DNA of 64,000 nucleotides from NCBI GenBank assembly GCA_029937545.1, contig JAPYPR010000009.1:4616-68615 (forward strand), given 5' to 3'. This DNA is from Erythrobacter sp. (GTDB taxonomy: Bacteria; Pseudomonadota; Alphaproteobacteria; Sphingomonadales; Sphingomonadaceae). Under the pieces are notes generated by a model. It had not been told where the DNA came from. It saw only the letters and a program-made list of their open reading frames with translations, and did not search any database. Shown here one piece after another: positions 26,208 through 36,362 of the stretch. Position 1 is the stretch's first letter, and the number at the start of each line of letters is the position of its first letter. The position numbers were made by a program, and so were the translations under genes.

Positions 26208-27151
26208 TGCTGGGAAGAACCGCCAACGGACTGTTCTGGATGTTCCGCTATCTCGAGCGGGCGGAGAATACCGCGCGCCTGCTCGACGCCGGCTTGCGCA
26301 TGGCGCTTACCCGCGACCTCGTGACTGCCGAAGAGGAATGGCGTTCGGTCATGGCCACTGCGGGGCAAAAGCAAGGATACGAGGCCAAACACGGTACCTA
26401 CACCGGCATGCAGGCCTGGAATTACATGCTGCGGGACAAGGACAATCCCGCCTCGATCCTGTCGATGTTTGGGCAGGTCCGCCAAAATGCCCGCCTCGCC
26501 CGCAATGCTATCAGCGGCGAGCTGTGGGAAGCGATCAACGAGAACTGGTTGGTCATGGAGAAACAGCTTGGGAAGCCGGTGGGCGAGAACCGCGTACTCG
26601 ACACGGTGGCCACCATTCGCCGCGCCGGTACGCTGGCGCATGGCGCAATGGAAGGCTCCATGCTGCGCGACGAAGGCTATCATTTCGCCCAGGCCGGTAC
26701 GTTCATCGAGCGTGCCGACAGCATCGCGCGCATCCTCGACATCAAATATTACCTGCTGTTGCCCTCGCTGTCCTATGTCGGCTCGAGCCTCGATACCGGC
26801 CAGTGGGACCAGGTATTGCGATCCGTCTCCGGCGACCGCGCCTATCGCTGGCTCAACGCCGGACAGATCGATGCCAAGGGCATCTGCGAGTTCCTGATCC
26901 TCGACGATGCCTTCCCGCGCAGCCTGGCCTTTTGCCATTCCGAACTTCGCGCGAATCTCGCCGCGCTCGCGCGCCTCCATGGGCGAGAGGGCCAGAGCAA
27001 CGAGTTGATGCGCGAAGCCGATACGCGCATCGCCGACCTCACCATCGAGGAGGTCTTCGACCAAGGACTGCACGAATTCCTGATCGAATTCATGTCCAGC
27101 AACGCAGCGATCGGCCAGGCGATCGCACAAGATTACCGGTTTCTCGCCTAA
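26207..27151 (+). CDS. Alpha-E domain protein of the Anbu operon
   Basis: A 314-residue all-helical alpha-E protein (COG2307), the regular partner of the permuted ATP-grasp protein. The N-terminal LGRTANGLFWMFRYLERAENTARLLDAGLRM is the family signature. Later hallmarks are RAGTLAHGAMEGSMLRDEGYHF and FIERADSIARILDIKYYLLL. The ATG overlaps the upstream stop (TGATG). The gene's own TAA stop is immediately followed by the MITE-like element, whose target duplication is that same TAA. Function is unproven; it may act as a subunit or scaffold of the ATP-grasp enzyme. Confidence 0.92.
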   Translation: MLGRTANGLFWMFRYLERAENTARLLDAGLRMALTRDLVTAEEEWRSVMATAGQKQGYEAKHGTYTGMQAWNYMLRDKDNPASILSMFGQVRQNARLARNAISGELWEAINENWLVMEKQLGKPVGENRVLDTVATIRRAGTLAHGAMEGSMLRDEGYHFAQAGTFIERADSIARILDIKYYLLLPSLSYVGSSLDTGQWDQVLRSVSGDRAYRWLNAGQIDAKGICEFLILDDAFPRSLAFCHSELRANLAALARLHGREGQSNELMREADTRIADLTIEEVFDQGLHEFLIEFMSSNAAIGQAIAQDYRFLA

Positions 27152-27417
27152 GGACCTGCCTGTCCCATTCTCATCGACAAGACGGAGCCAATTTTGACGC
27201 TAGCCAAGGAACGGGGAGAGGATCGATGACAGTTCATCGAAATCGACAAGTGACGCTGGATTGCGTCAAAATTGGCCCGTCGCTTCGCGGTCGCCCGCAA
27301 AGGTCCAGCGGGCGCGTTCTTCGTCTTGGCCGGGCGGTGAGCCCGACCTGCGTCTCACTCCTTCCCCCTGAACCTTTGCGGGCGATCTTGCTCGAGGAGA
27401 ATGGGGCAGGCAGGTCC
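27152..27417. mobile_element. MITE-like element inserted in the Anbu operon
   Basis: A 266-bp element with 21-bp terminal inverted repeats matching at 20 of 21 positions (27152-27172 and 27397-27417; outer ends GGACCTGCCTG / CAGGCAGGTCC). It is flanked by direct TAA repeats (27149-27151 and 27418-27420). Inside are two more stems: GCCAATTTTGACGC (27187-27200) with its complement at 27263-27276, and CGCCCGCAAAGGT (27292-27304) with its complement at 27372-27384. A 7-bp hairpin lies at 27223-27240. Removing the element plus one TAA gives TAATG, an exact overlap of the alpha-E stop with the transglutaminase start. There is no transposase. A 3-bp TNA-type duplication is known for some IS5-family (IS1031-group) elements; that link is an inference. 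Confidence 0.75.
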
Positions 27418-27420
27418 TAA
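27226..27420 (+). CDS. Possible 64-codon ORF inside the MITE-like element
   Basis: An open frame starting MTVHRNRQVTLDCVKIG and ending ENGAGRS. GGGGAGAGG lies 4 nt before its ATG, which is a good ribosome-binding site, and its TAA (27418-27420) overlaps the transglutaminase ATG. It may be translated and so restore coupling between the alpha-E and transglutaminase genes, or it may be chance. The ATG is buried in a 7-bp hairpin stem. No domain is recognised and the protein is basic and low in complexity. Confidence 0.25.
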   Translation: MTVHRNRQVTLDCVKIGPSLRGRPQRSSGRVLRLGRAVSPTCVSLLPPEPLRAILLEENGAGRS

Positions 27421-28238
27421 TGCGCCTCTCTATCCGACATACCACCCGCTATCGCTTCGACACTCCGGTCGTGCATGCGCTCCAGCGCTTGCGCCTGACG
27501 CCGAAGGAAACGCAGGGGCAGGAAATTCTCGAATGGGAGATGGAGTATGAGAACGCCCATCCCGAACTGACGTACGAGGACCAGCATCATAATACGACGA
27601 CGCTGGTCTCCGTCGAAAGCGGATCGCAGGAAGTGCGTGTGACGTGCCATGGCAAAGTCGACACGCACGATCATGCAGGCGTGATCGGACGCCATGCGGG
27701 CCATCTTCCGCTCTGGAGCTTCCGCGGACAGACGGATCTCACCCGCCCTGGGCCGGGCATGAAGAAGCTGCTCAAAGAGATCGAGAAGAGCGAGGACAGC
27801 GGTCTCGATCGCCTCCACCGGCTTTCGGCAACGATCCTGGAGCGGGTGGAGTACCAGACCGGGACCACCCATTCGCGAACCAGCGCGGAAGAATCCTTCG
27901 CCTCGGCCCACGGCGTGTGCCAGGACCATGCGCATATTTTCATCGGCTCCGCCCGCGCGCTGGGCATTCCAGCCCGCTACGTCAGCGGCTATCTCATGAT
28001 GAACGACCGGATCGACCAGGAAGCCAGCCATGCCTGGGCCGAAGCGCATGTCGAAGGGCTCGGCTGGGTCGGATTCGATATTTCCAACGGGATAAGCCCC
28101 GACGAACGCTATGTCCGCGTTGCCACGGGCCGCGATTATCGCGATGCAGCGCCGGTAACCGGGATCAGTTTCGGCACGACATCGACCGTGCTCGAAGTCG
28201 ATGTCGCGGTCGAACAACAGCAGATACAGCAGCAGTAG
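27420..28238 (+). CDS. Transglutaminase-like protein of the Anbu operon
   Basis: A 272-residue transglutaminase-fold protein (COG1305). An N-terminal beta domain (RLSIRHTTRYRFDTPVVHALQ) is followed by the catalytic domain with Cys167 in AHGVCQDHAHIF, His204 in EASHAWAEAHV and Asp220 in GWVGFDISNG, a complete triad. The family is a regular neighbour of Anbu, alpha-E and ATP-grasp genes, and may cleave or form amide bonds in that system. The start overlaps the duplicated TAA at the right end of the MITE-like element, and no other ribosome-binding site lies between the element and this gene. Its translation may thus depend on the inserted sequence. Confidence 0.92.
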   Translation: MRLSIRHTTRYRFDTPVVHALQRLRLTPKETQGQEILEWEMEYENAHPELTYEDQHHNTTTLVSVESGSQEVRVTCHGKVDTHDHAGVIGRHAGHLPLWSFRGQTDLTRPGPGMKKLLKEIEKSEDSGLDRLHRLSATILERVEYQTGTTHSRTSAEESFASAHGVCQDHAHIFIGSARALGIPARYVSGYLMMNDRIDQEASHAWAEAHVEGLGWVGFDISNGISPDERYVRVATGRDYRDAAPVTGISFGTTSTVLEVDVAVEQQQIQQQ

Positions 28239-28257
28239 CTGCCAAGGGTAATTTTCG

Positions 28258-29010
28258 ATGACCTATTGCGTAGGCATGATGCTCGACAAAGGCCTTGTCC
28301 TGATGAGCGACACCCGGACCAACTCGGGTGTCGACAATATTTCCGTGTTCCGCAAGATGTTCACGTGGCAGGAGCCGGGCGAGCGGATCATCACCGTGAT
28401 GACCGCCGGCAATCTCGCTTCGACGCAGGCTGTCGTCAGTCAGCTCGAGGAACGGATGAAGGAGCCGGGCGAGCGCGAGAATATCCTGTTCGAAGCGCCC
28501 ACCATGTTCAACGTCGCAACCGAAATCGGCAAACTTCTGCGTTCGACTATTGGAGAGCGGCAGTCGGCAAACGGCGCGCGCGGGCAGGGCAAATTCACCG
28601 CCTCCATCATCGTCGCCGGCCAGATCAGGGGCATGGAGCCGCGCCTGTTCATGGTCTATCCCGAAGGCAATTTCATCGAGGCTAGCCTCGATACGCCTTT
28701 CTTCCAGATCGGCGAGACAAAATATGGCCGGCCTATCATCATTCGTGGCTACGACCGGGAAATGAGCCTGGAAGACGGGGTCAAGCTGCTGATGGTGAGC
28801 TTCGATTCGACGCTCAAGGCCAATCTGTCCGTCGGTCTGCCGCTGGATCTTCAGGTGATCGAGCGCGACGCTTTCGAACCCAAGCACCAGCACCGCATTA
28901 CGCATGACGATTCGTATTTCCAGACGATCTCGGCGGGCTGGGGCGATGCGCTCAAACACGCCTTCCATTCGCTGCCGGACTACAGCTTTTACCGCCAAGA
29001 CGAAGACTAG
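28258..29010 (+). CDS. Anbu proteasome-like peptidase
   Basis: A 250-residue N-terminal-nucleophile hydrolase of the Anbu family (COG3484), a bacterial relative of proteasome beta subunits. After removal of Met1 the chain begins with the nucleophile Thr (TYCVGMMLDKGLVLMSDTRT), with the catalytic-type Asp in MSDTRTNSG and Lys in SVFRKMFTW. No propeptide is present, as is normal for Anbu. Published work on Anbu describes open-ring assemblies and this same four-gene neighbourhood. The natural substrate is unknown. The gene begins 19 bp after the transglutaminase stop and ends the operon. Confidence 0.94.
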   Translation: MTYCVGMMLDKGLVLMSDTRTNSGVDNISVFRKMFTWQEPGERIITVMTAGNLASTQAVVSQLEERMKEPGERENILFEAPTMFNVATEIGKLLRSTIGERQSANGARGQGKFTASIIVAGQIRGMEPRLFMVYPEGNFIEASLDTPFFQIGETKYGRPIIIRGYDREMSLEDGVKLLMVSFDSTLKANLSVGLPLDLQVIERDAFEPKHQHRITHDDSYFQTISAGWGDALKHAFHSLPDYSFYRQDED

Positions 29011-29123
29011 CTCCGATCTGGATGCATTGCCGCCCTCGGCCATAGCGGCATCCGCGCGTTTTGCGTATAGGTAAGGGTCCGAATAGGTAGTAACCCGAAT
29101 TACGCATTTGCCCCGATTGCGCC

Positions 29124-29765
29124 ATGCCTAAGTGCATGGAACAGCGTCAAACTCTTCACATTGTCGGCGGCTCCAGCCGCTCCCGCGCAGAGCAATCCCA
29201 TTTGGGATACGCCTTAGGTCACCACTGCGAAATCTATGCCAGCACCGGCGAGTTGACCGAACATGTACCGGACAGCGGTATCATCCTCGCCTTCGATGAT
29301 CCTGCCGACGGCGGCGTCGCGCGGGTTCTCCGGGCACTGTCGGTGATCGGCAAATGGCTGCCGGTCGTCGCCACTTCCTTCGATCCCCGGCCGACCTGCG
29401 TGGTCGAGGCAATCAAGGCGGGTGCGCTCGATTATCTTCGCCTGCCCTTGCAGGAAGAGCGTCTCGACAGCGCCATCGCCCGCATCAGCGGAGAAGCGGA
29501 TGCCTATGCCCAGGCGCGTCGCAAGATGGTTGAGGCGCGCAACCGGATCGCTGCCCTGTCCCCGCGCGAACGCGAAGTCCTCGAATGGTTGGCGGAGGGG
29601 TGCAGCAACAAGATGATCGCGCGGGAATTGTCGATCAGTCCGCGAACGGTGGAAATCCATCGCGCCAACATGATGACCAAGCTGGGCGCCGAGCATCCGA
29701 GCCAGGCGGTGCGCCTGCGGCTCGAAGCGCAGCTGGAGCAGGGCGGCCAGATGGCGACCGGATAG
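29124..29765 (+). CDS. LuxR/FixJ-type regulator with degenerate receiver domain
   Basis: A 213-residue transcription factor. The C-terminal third is a clear LuxR helix-turn-helix (LSPREREVLEWLAEGCSNKM, then SPRTVEIHRANMMTKLG). The N-terminal 120 residues have the receiver fold pattern but lack the phosphorylation residues. The acidic pair is replaced in LHIVGGSSRSR, the phospho-Asp position in IILAFDDPADGG aligns with Ala, and the conserved Lys is Leu in DYLRLPL. It is therefore probably not switched by a kinase. ATG 29124 and ATG 29136 are both possible. It follows Anbu by 113 bp and may be independent. Targets unknown. Confidence 0.85.
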   Translation: MPKCMEQRQTLHIVGGSSRSRAEQSHLGYALGHHCEIYASTGELTEHVPDSGIILAFDDPADGGVARVLRALSVIGKWLPVVATSFDPRPTCVVEAIKAGALDYLRLPLQEERLDSAIARISGEADAYAQARRKMVEARNRIAALSPREREVLEWLAEGCSNKMIARELSISPRTVEIHRANMMTKLGAEHPSQAVRLRLEAQLEQGGQMATG

Positions 29766-29787
29766 CCTGCCGGGCCGTTCGGGTCCC

Positions 29788-30456
29788 TCAGCGGCAGAAA
29801 GGTCCGTTACCGAACTCCAGATGCAGGTGATCGTGGTGCGCCGCGTTGTAATCCGGGCCGAGGACGGTGCCGAAGCGCTTGCAGGCGCTGGCATGGACCG
29901 TGCGCAGGAATGCGCGCTCGCGCGGCGTTGCGTGCCAGTCGTCCTTCACCGAGATGCGGCGGCCGTCGGCGAGCACGAAGCCCGATACGTCGATCGCCTC
30001 CGCTCTTGCATGGGCCGAACGGCGGCCGGTCCCGGCGACATCGCGGCAGGAGTAGCTCCCGAAGGTCTCGATACGCGCCAGAGGACTGCCGAGGATCTGC
30101 CGCGCTGCCCGGTCCACGCCGAAGCGGGCCCAGCCGGCCAGCGTGTTGGCGGCGGGACAGGCCAGCGGGCCGAGATTGGTGATAGCGAAGCTGCTCTCGT
30201 CCCCACCGATTCCGTCGAGCTTCACCGTGTTGAGATTGCTGCAGCCTGCGCCGAAGAACCGGTCGGGCAGGGGCGCGAAGCTGGATCCCGTCTTGCCCAG
30301 CTCGGCATGGCACTGGCGCGCCTCGGGCCGGGGCTGGGCGATGGCGGGTACGGAGCTTTCGGTGCGCACCCGCTTGGGCGCCTCGCGATCGGGAATAGCG
30401 CCGCATCCTGCCACCAACAGGAGGAGAGGAGAAAGAATGGCAGGATGCGAACGCAT
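29788..30456 (-). CDS. Extensin-like family lipoprotein
   Basis: A 222-residue protein with a lipoprotein signal (LLLLVAGC) and an extensin-like C-terminal domain. Conserved features include CSNLNTVKLDGI, LACPAANTLAGWARFGVDRAA, SYSCRDV, SAHARAEAIDVSGFVLADGR and the end motif AAHHDHLHLEFGNGPFC. The His/Asp pattern (HARAEAIDV ... HHDHLH) resembles metal-dependent peptidoglycan-cleaving LAS-type enzymes, so a cell-wall role is plausible but not shown. Several Cys suggest disulfides in the periplasm. It converges with the LuxR-type gene across 22 bp. Confidence 0.85.
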   Translation of the reverse strand: MRSHPAILSPLLLLVAGCGAIPDREAPKRVRTESSVPAIAQPRPEARQCHAELGKTGSSFAPLPDRFFGAGCSNLNTVKLDGIGGDESSFAITNLGPLACPAANTLAGWARFGVDRAARQILGSPLARIETFGSYSCRDVAGTGRRSAHARAEAIDVSGFVLADGRRISVKDDWHATPRERAFLRTVHASACKRFGTVLGPDYNAAHHDHLHLEFGNGPFCR

Positions 30457-30510
30457 GCCTGCGAGTATCGCCGAACATGGTTAACGTAACGCTAACCTGC
30501 TCGCTTTCGG

Positions 30511-31989
30511 TTAGGCGACGATTCCCGCCGGTTCGCGATAGGTCGCTTTGCTCACAAGCACGATTGCCAGCCACGCGGCGATGAAGCCGGGCACGATTTC
30601 GTATAGTCCGCCGCCGAAACCCGGCAACTGGGCATTCCACCCGAGCGCGATCCACGCCACGACCACAGCTGCACCGCTGACGAGACCCGAGAGCGCTCCC
30701 GCGCCGGTCATCCGGTCCCATGTCAGCGACAAGATGATTAGCGGACCGAAGGCTGCTCCGAAACCCGCCCAGGCGTTGGACACGAGGCCGAGCACTTCGC
30801 TTTCGGGATCGCTCGCGATCAGGATCGCTGCGAGGGCCACCAGCGCGACGCAGATACGGCCGACGTTCACGCTCTCGCGCTCGCTGGCATTCTTGCGGAA
30901 GAACAGCTTGTAGAAATCTTCGGTGAGCGAGGACGAGGCGACGAGCAGCTGCGAGCTGATCGTCGACATGATCGCGGCGAGCAGCGCGGCCAGCAGGAAG
31001 CCTGTGATCAGGGGGTGGAACAAGAGGTTCGCCAGCACGATGAAGATCGTTTCCGGATTGTCGATCGCCAGCCCGTTGCGTTCGACATAGGCGCGGCCGG
31101 CGATACCGATCCCGATCGAGCCCAGCAGCGCGACGCCCATCCAGGTCATGCCGATGTTGCGCGCGGTCTTGACCTTGTCGATGGTGTCGATCGCCATGAA
31201 GCGCACGATGATATGCGGCTGGCCGAAATAGCCGAGCCCCCACGTCACCGCGCTGATGAAGCCGAGCAGCGTGAGACCCTGCGTCAGGCTGAGGAACCCC
31301 TCCACCGGCACATCGGACAGCGATCCGCCGCCTTCGCCCCCGGCGCCGAACATCACCACGAGCGGCATCAGCACCAGCGCCACCACCATGATGCAACCCT
31401 GTACGAAATCGGTCAGGCTGACCGCGAGGAAGCCACCCACCATGGTGTAGGCGAGGACGACCAGCGCGGTGATCCAGATACCCATCATGTAGTCGCTCAT
31501 GCCGACATCGGGCAGGATGCCTGCGAAACTCGTTTCGAACAGCAGGCCCCCGCCGACGAGGCCTGCAGCGGTATAGACCGAGAAGAATACGACCACGATC
31601 AGCGCGCTCGCGACCCGCAGGGCGACGGCCTTGTCGGGGAAGCGGTTGGCGAGGAATTCCGGAATCGTCAGCGCATTGCCATAGCTTTCCGTCTGGGCGC
31701 GAAGGCGCGGCGCGACGACGACCCAGTTGACCAGCGCGCCGACGAACAGGCCGATCCCGATCCATGCTTCGACCAGGCCGCTGGCGTAGAGCGCGCCGGG
31801 CAGGCCGAGCAGCAGCCAACCGCTCATGTCCGAGGCACCGGCGGACAGCGCGGCGACGGCCGGCGGCAAATTTCGTCCGGCCAGCAGATAGCCCTCGCTA
31901 GTGTCGGTCGAGCGCTTCCAGGCCCACAGGCCGATGGCGATCATGAGCACGAAATAGAGCGCGAGGCTGACGAGTGTTCCTGTTTCCAT
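30511..31989 (-). CDS. putP: Sodium/proline symporter
   Basis: A 492-residue inner-membrane SSS-family transporter with about thirteen hydrophobic helices. The N-terminal GYLLAGRNLPPAVAALSAGASDMSGWLLLGLPGALYASG, with its Ser-rich sodium/substrate loop, is characteristic of PutP. GLGYFGQPHIIVRFMAI and SSQLLVASSSLTEDFYK further support a sodium-coupled proline carrier. A short cytoplasmic tail ends the protein. It stands alone; no putA is in the window. Other substrates of the family cannot be excluded. Confidence 0.9.
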   Translation of the reverse strand: METGTLVSLALYFVLMIAIGLWAWKRSTDTSEGYLLAGRNLPPAVAALSAGASDMSGWLLLGLPGALYASGLVEAWIGIGLFVGALVNWVVVAPRLRAQTESYGNALTIPEFLANRFPDKAVALRVASALIVVVFFSVYTAAGLVGGGLLFETSFAGILPDVGMSDYMMGIWITALVVLAYTMVGGFLAVSLTDFVQGCIMVVALVLMPLVVMFGAGGEGGGSLSDVPVEGFLSLTQGLTLLGFISAVTWGLGYFGQPHIIVRFMAIDTIDKVKTARNIGMTWMGVALLGSIGIGIAGRAYVERNGLAIDNPETIFIVLANLLFHPLITGFLLAALLAAIMSTISSQLLVASSSLTEDFYKLFFRKNASERESVNVGRICVALVALAAILIASDPESEVLGLVSNAWAGFGAAFGPLIILSLTWDRMTGAGALSGLVSGAAVVVAWIALGWNAQLPGFGGGLYEIVPGFIAAWLAIVLVSKATYREPAGIVA

Positions 31990-32089
31990 GAGCAGGCTGG
32001 TAACAAACGCAACCGGGATGGTCCACCGTCACTCCGAAGCACGGTATCGACGGGTTGCGCGGGCCACTTCGAGCGGGCAAGCGAAGCGG

Positions 32090-32605
32090 GTGAAGTTCGA
32101 CATCTGACACAATCTGGCGTGGTCGCGGTACAAGGGCGCCGTCTTCACTGCGCTCGCGCGGCAGGTGGCTGGTACGGCCGTCGATGTGCATGTCCGCCAG
32201 ATTGCGCTCACAGACAGCCGGCGGGCAACCCTGTCGGACGTGGCGATGGAGCGGTTCGATTATCCGTACGAAGTGTTCTTCCGCGAGAGCTACGACGATA
32301 TCTTCCGACCGAGCCTGTACGGCCGCGTCCTGCGCGAGAGTTGGCGGAGGGATGCGGATGTCACGATCATACCCGGTGTCGATCGGCTCGTACTGGCTGC
32401 AGGCGCTGGTTCTTGCGAGCCGCGGCCGGAAGCGCGCCGTGTTCTACGACTCCACACGCTTGCAGAGGCCTCGGCGGAAGCGGCGGATACTTTTTCAGAC
32501 TATGAAACGACAGCGCTTCGTTGCCTTGAGAAAGTCGCGCCCTATTCCCCCGATGCCGCAGCGTCAGCGATCTTGGCCGCCGCGCGAGCAATATCGGCGG
32601 ACTGA
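32090..32605 (+). pseudogene. Glycosyltransferase remnant
   Basis: The 748-nt interval between putP and the SDR gene holds a decayed GT-B glycosyltransferase and nothing else I can support. From GTG 32090 the frame reads VKFDI, then TGA (32105-32107), then HNLAWSRYKGAVFTALARQV and YDDIFRPSLYGRVLRES in the same frame. Near 32385 the homology moves to the next frame (SYWLQALVLASRGRKRAVFYDST). The original frame later gives what looks like a C-terminal end (CLEKVAPYSPDAAASAILAA), so the donor-binding half is mostly deleted. Together these indicate a nonfunctional remnant of a surface-glycan gene. Confidence 0.6.
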
Positions 32606-32737
32606 ACGACCAGGAACCGATCGAACAAAGGCGTGGTATCGAAAACGGCAGCAGATTCTACGTTCGGGCGGTTAGGCGGCACAATTGCCAGGTCGGCTCA
32701 TTGAGTGGCTGAGGTCAATCAACACAGGAGCGCGGCA

Positions 32738-33517
32738 GTGCAGAGGTTTGCAGGCGAGACAGTTATCGTAACGGGTTCGTCCTCGGGCATCGGCGAGGGC
32801 ATCGCGCGGCGCTTCGCCGAACAGGGCGCGAATGTCGTCCTCAATTCGCGCAGTCGGGACGATCTGGAGATGGTCGCGAACGACTTCGACGGTGACCGCA
32901 CCTTGATCGTCGAAGCCGATGTCGACAAGCGCGAGCTCGCCAAGGACATCGTCGGCAAAGCCGTCGACCGCTTCGGTGGCCTCGACGTGCTGGTCAACAA
33001 CGCCGGTGTCGGCACCTTCGGCATGCTTGCCGATGCGAGTCACGAGGATATCGACAAGGGGATCGATATCAATGTGAAGGGCGTGCTCTACCTGTGCCGC
33101 GAAGCGATCCCGCACCTCGCAAAGAGCAAGGGCTCGATCGTCAACACCGAGAGCGTGTCTGGCTCCGGCGGCGACTGGACGCTGCCGATCTACAACGCTT
33201 CCAAGGGGGCGGTGACTAATCTGACCCGCGCCCTGGCGTTGCAACTTGGCCGCAAGGGCATCCGCGTAAGTGCGGTCAATCCGTCAGTCACCCGTTCGGA
33301 AATGACTGCCAAGCTCACGGAGAATGACGAACTGATGAAAGCCTTCATGCGTCCCCTGCCGCTCGGCCGTATTACCGAGCCCGACGATATCGCCGGGCCG
33401 GTGCTGTTCCTCGCCAACGACGACGCCCGCTTTGTCACCGGAGTAAATCTTGCCGTCGATGGCGGTGTTTCGGCCAGCAACGGGCAGCCCAACTTTCTGG
33501 CATTCGAGGACCGGTGA
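32738..33517 (+). CDS. Short-chain dehydrogenase/reductase
   Basis: A 259-residue classical SDR. The cofactor motif is VTGSSSGIGEGIARRF, with NSRSRDD after the second strand favouring NADP(H). LVNNAGVG and the catalytic Ser-Tyr-Lys (SVSGSG, then IYNASKGAV) are present, and the end NLAVDGGVSA is typical. GTG 32738 is preferred because AGGAG lies 7 nt upstream; an upstream GTG at 32705 lacks one. The stop overlaps the start of the ZIP-like gene (GTGA), so the two are coupled. Substrate cannot be predicted. Confidence 0.87.
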   Translation: MQRFAGETVIVTGSSSGIGEGIARRFAEQGANVVLNSRSRDDLEMVANDFDGDRTLIVEADVDKRELAKDIVGKAVDRFGGLDVLVNNAGVGTFGMLADASHEDIDKGIDINVKGVLYLCREAIPHLAKSKGSIVNTESVSGSGGDWTLPIYNASKGAVTNLTRALALQLGRKGIRVSAVNPSVTRSEMTAKLTENDELMKAFMRPLPLGRITEPDDIAGPVLFLANDDARFVTGVNLAVDGGVSASNGQPNFLAFEDR

Positions 33518-34272
33518 GCACCGGTAGCCTCATCACGCTGGCAATGGCGCTGGCCTTCGCGGCCACGCATATCTTCCTGGGCGAACTGCGCTTCCTCGAT
33601 CGCACGCCGCGCAGCAAGTGGCTGAGCTTTGCGGGCGGTGTGGCGGTCGGCTACGTGTTCATGCATGTGCTACCCGAACTGGGTGCGCATGCCGCGACAT
33701 TCGAGACGGCGACCGGCTTCGACGCGACGCTGGCCGAGGGCCTGGTTTATACTTTGTCGCTGGCCGGTCTGGCCTTGTTCTACGGCCTGGAACGGGCGCT
33801 GGCTGTATCGACCGACGAGCGAAGAGCAACGGAAGGCCGCGACCGTCCGCATCACGGCGTGTTCTGGCTGCACATCGCTGCCTCCGCGCTGCTGATCCTG
33901 GTGATCACCTATCTGCTTTCGCATCGCGAAGACACATCGCCGCTCGGGCTCGTCCTCTATTTCGCCGCTATGCTCTTGCATTTCGTCACCGCCGATTTCG
34001 GCTCGCGCAGCGACCACCCCGAACTTTACGATGCGAAGGGCCGCTGGGTGCTGGTCGCCGCCACGCTCGGGGGCTGGGCACTGGGGCGGGTGGTCGAACT
34101 GCCCGAGATCGCGATCGGTTGCCTGTTCGCTTTCCTGGCAGGCGGCGTGATGCTGCTGGTGCTCAAGGAAGAGCTGCCGGAAGACCGTAAAAGCTTTTTC
34201 CTGCCGTTTCTTGGCGGTGCAGTGCTCTATGCCGGGCTGGTCCTGGCCGAGACGTATCACGTCTCGGCCTGA
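33514..34272 (+). CDS. ZIP-like integral membrane protein
   Basis: A 252-residue polytopic membrane protein with about seven hydrophobic helices. VAVGYVFMHVLPELGAHA, with its His and acidic residues inside a helix, and FAFLAGGVMLLVLKEELPE resemble the metal-path helices of ZIP-family transporters, though the canonical ZIP HxxxE signature is not clearly complete. HFVTADFGSRSDHPELYDAKGRW is a conserved-looking loop. It starts at GTG 33514 inside the SDR stop. A metal transport role is a reasonable guess only; it could also be a membrane protein of unrelated function. Confidence 0.65.
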   Translation: MSTGSLITLAMALAFAATHIFLGELRFLDRTPRSKWLSFAGGVAVGYVFMHVLPELGAHAATFETATGFDATLAEGLVYTLSLAGLALFYGLERALAVSTDERRATEGRDRPHHGVFWLHIAASALLILVITYLLSHREDTSPLGLVLYFAAMLLHFVTADFGSRSDHPELYDAKGRWVLVAATLGGWALGRVVELPEIAIGCLFAFLAGGVMLLVLKEELPEDRKSFFLPFLGGAVLYAGLVLAETYHVSA

Positions 34273-34282
34273 CCTCTAGGCC

Positions 34283-36103
<1,821 letters not shown>

Positions 36104-36362
36104 GGATGTGTGCTTTCGTTTAGAATGCCGTAGCGGCAGGCGCGCCATGCGCCTGGCAATTCGGGCGCGCCCTTAGCGCAGATGCTGCAATGCGGCAAGC
36201 ATATGCGGTGTAACGCGAAAGGCACAGGTGCGGAATCGCGTAGGTTTGCGACCGGCTAATTGCTTGAGGTGGCGTGTGCATACGAATATTCGCCGCCCTC
36301 CTTGCGTGATTTTGGGAACTGCGTGGCAGACCAGAATGCGTCTTGAGAGAAGAGGATATTTC

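Noticed and set aside
36104-36362. A riboswitch or operator before the TonB receptor gene
   Set aside because: The region shows no conserved riboswitch-like core or clear palindromic operator that I can support.
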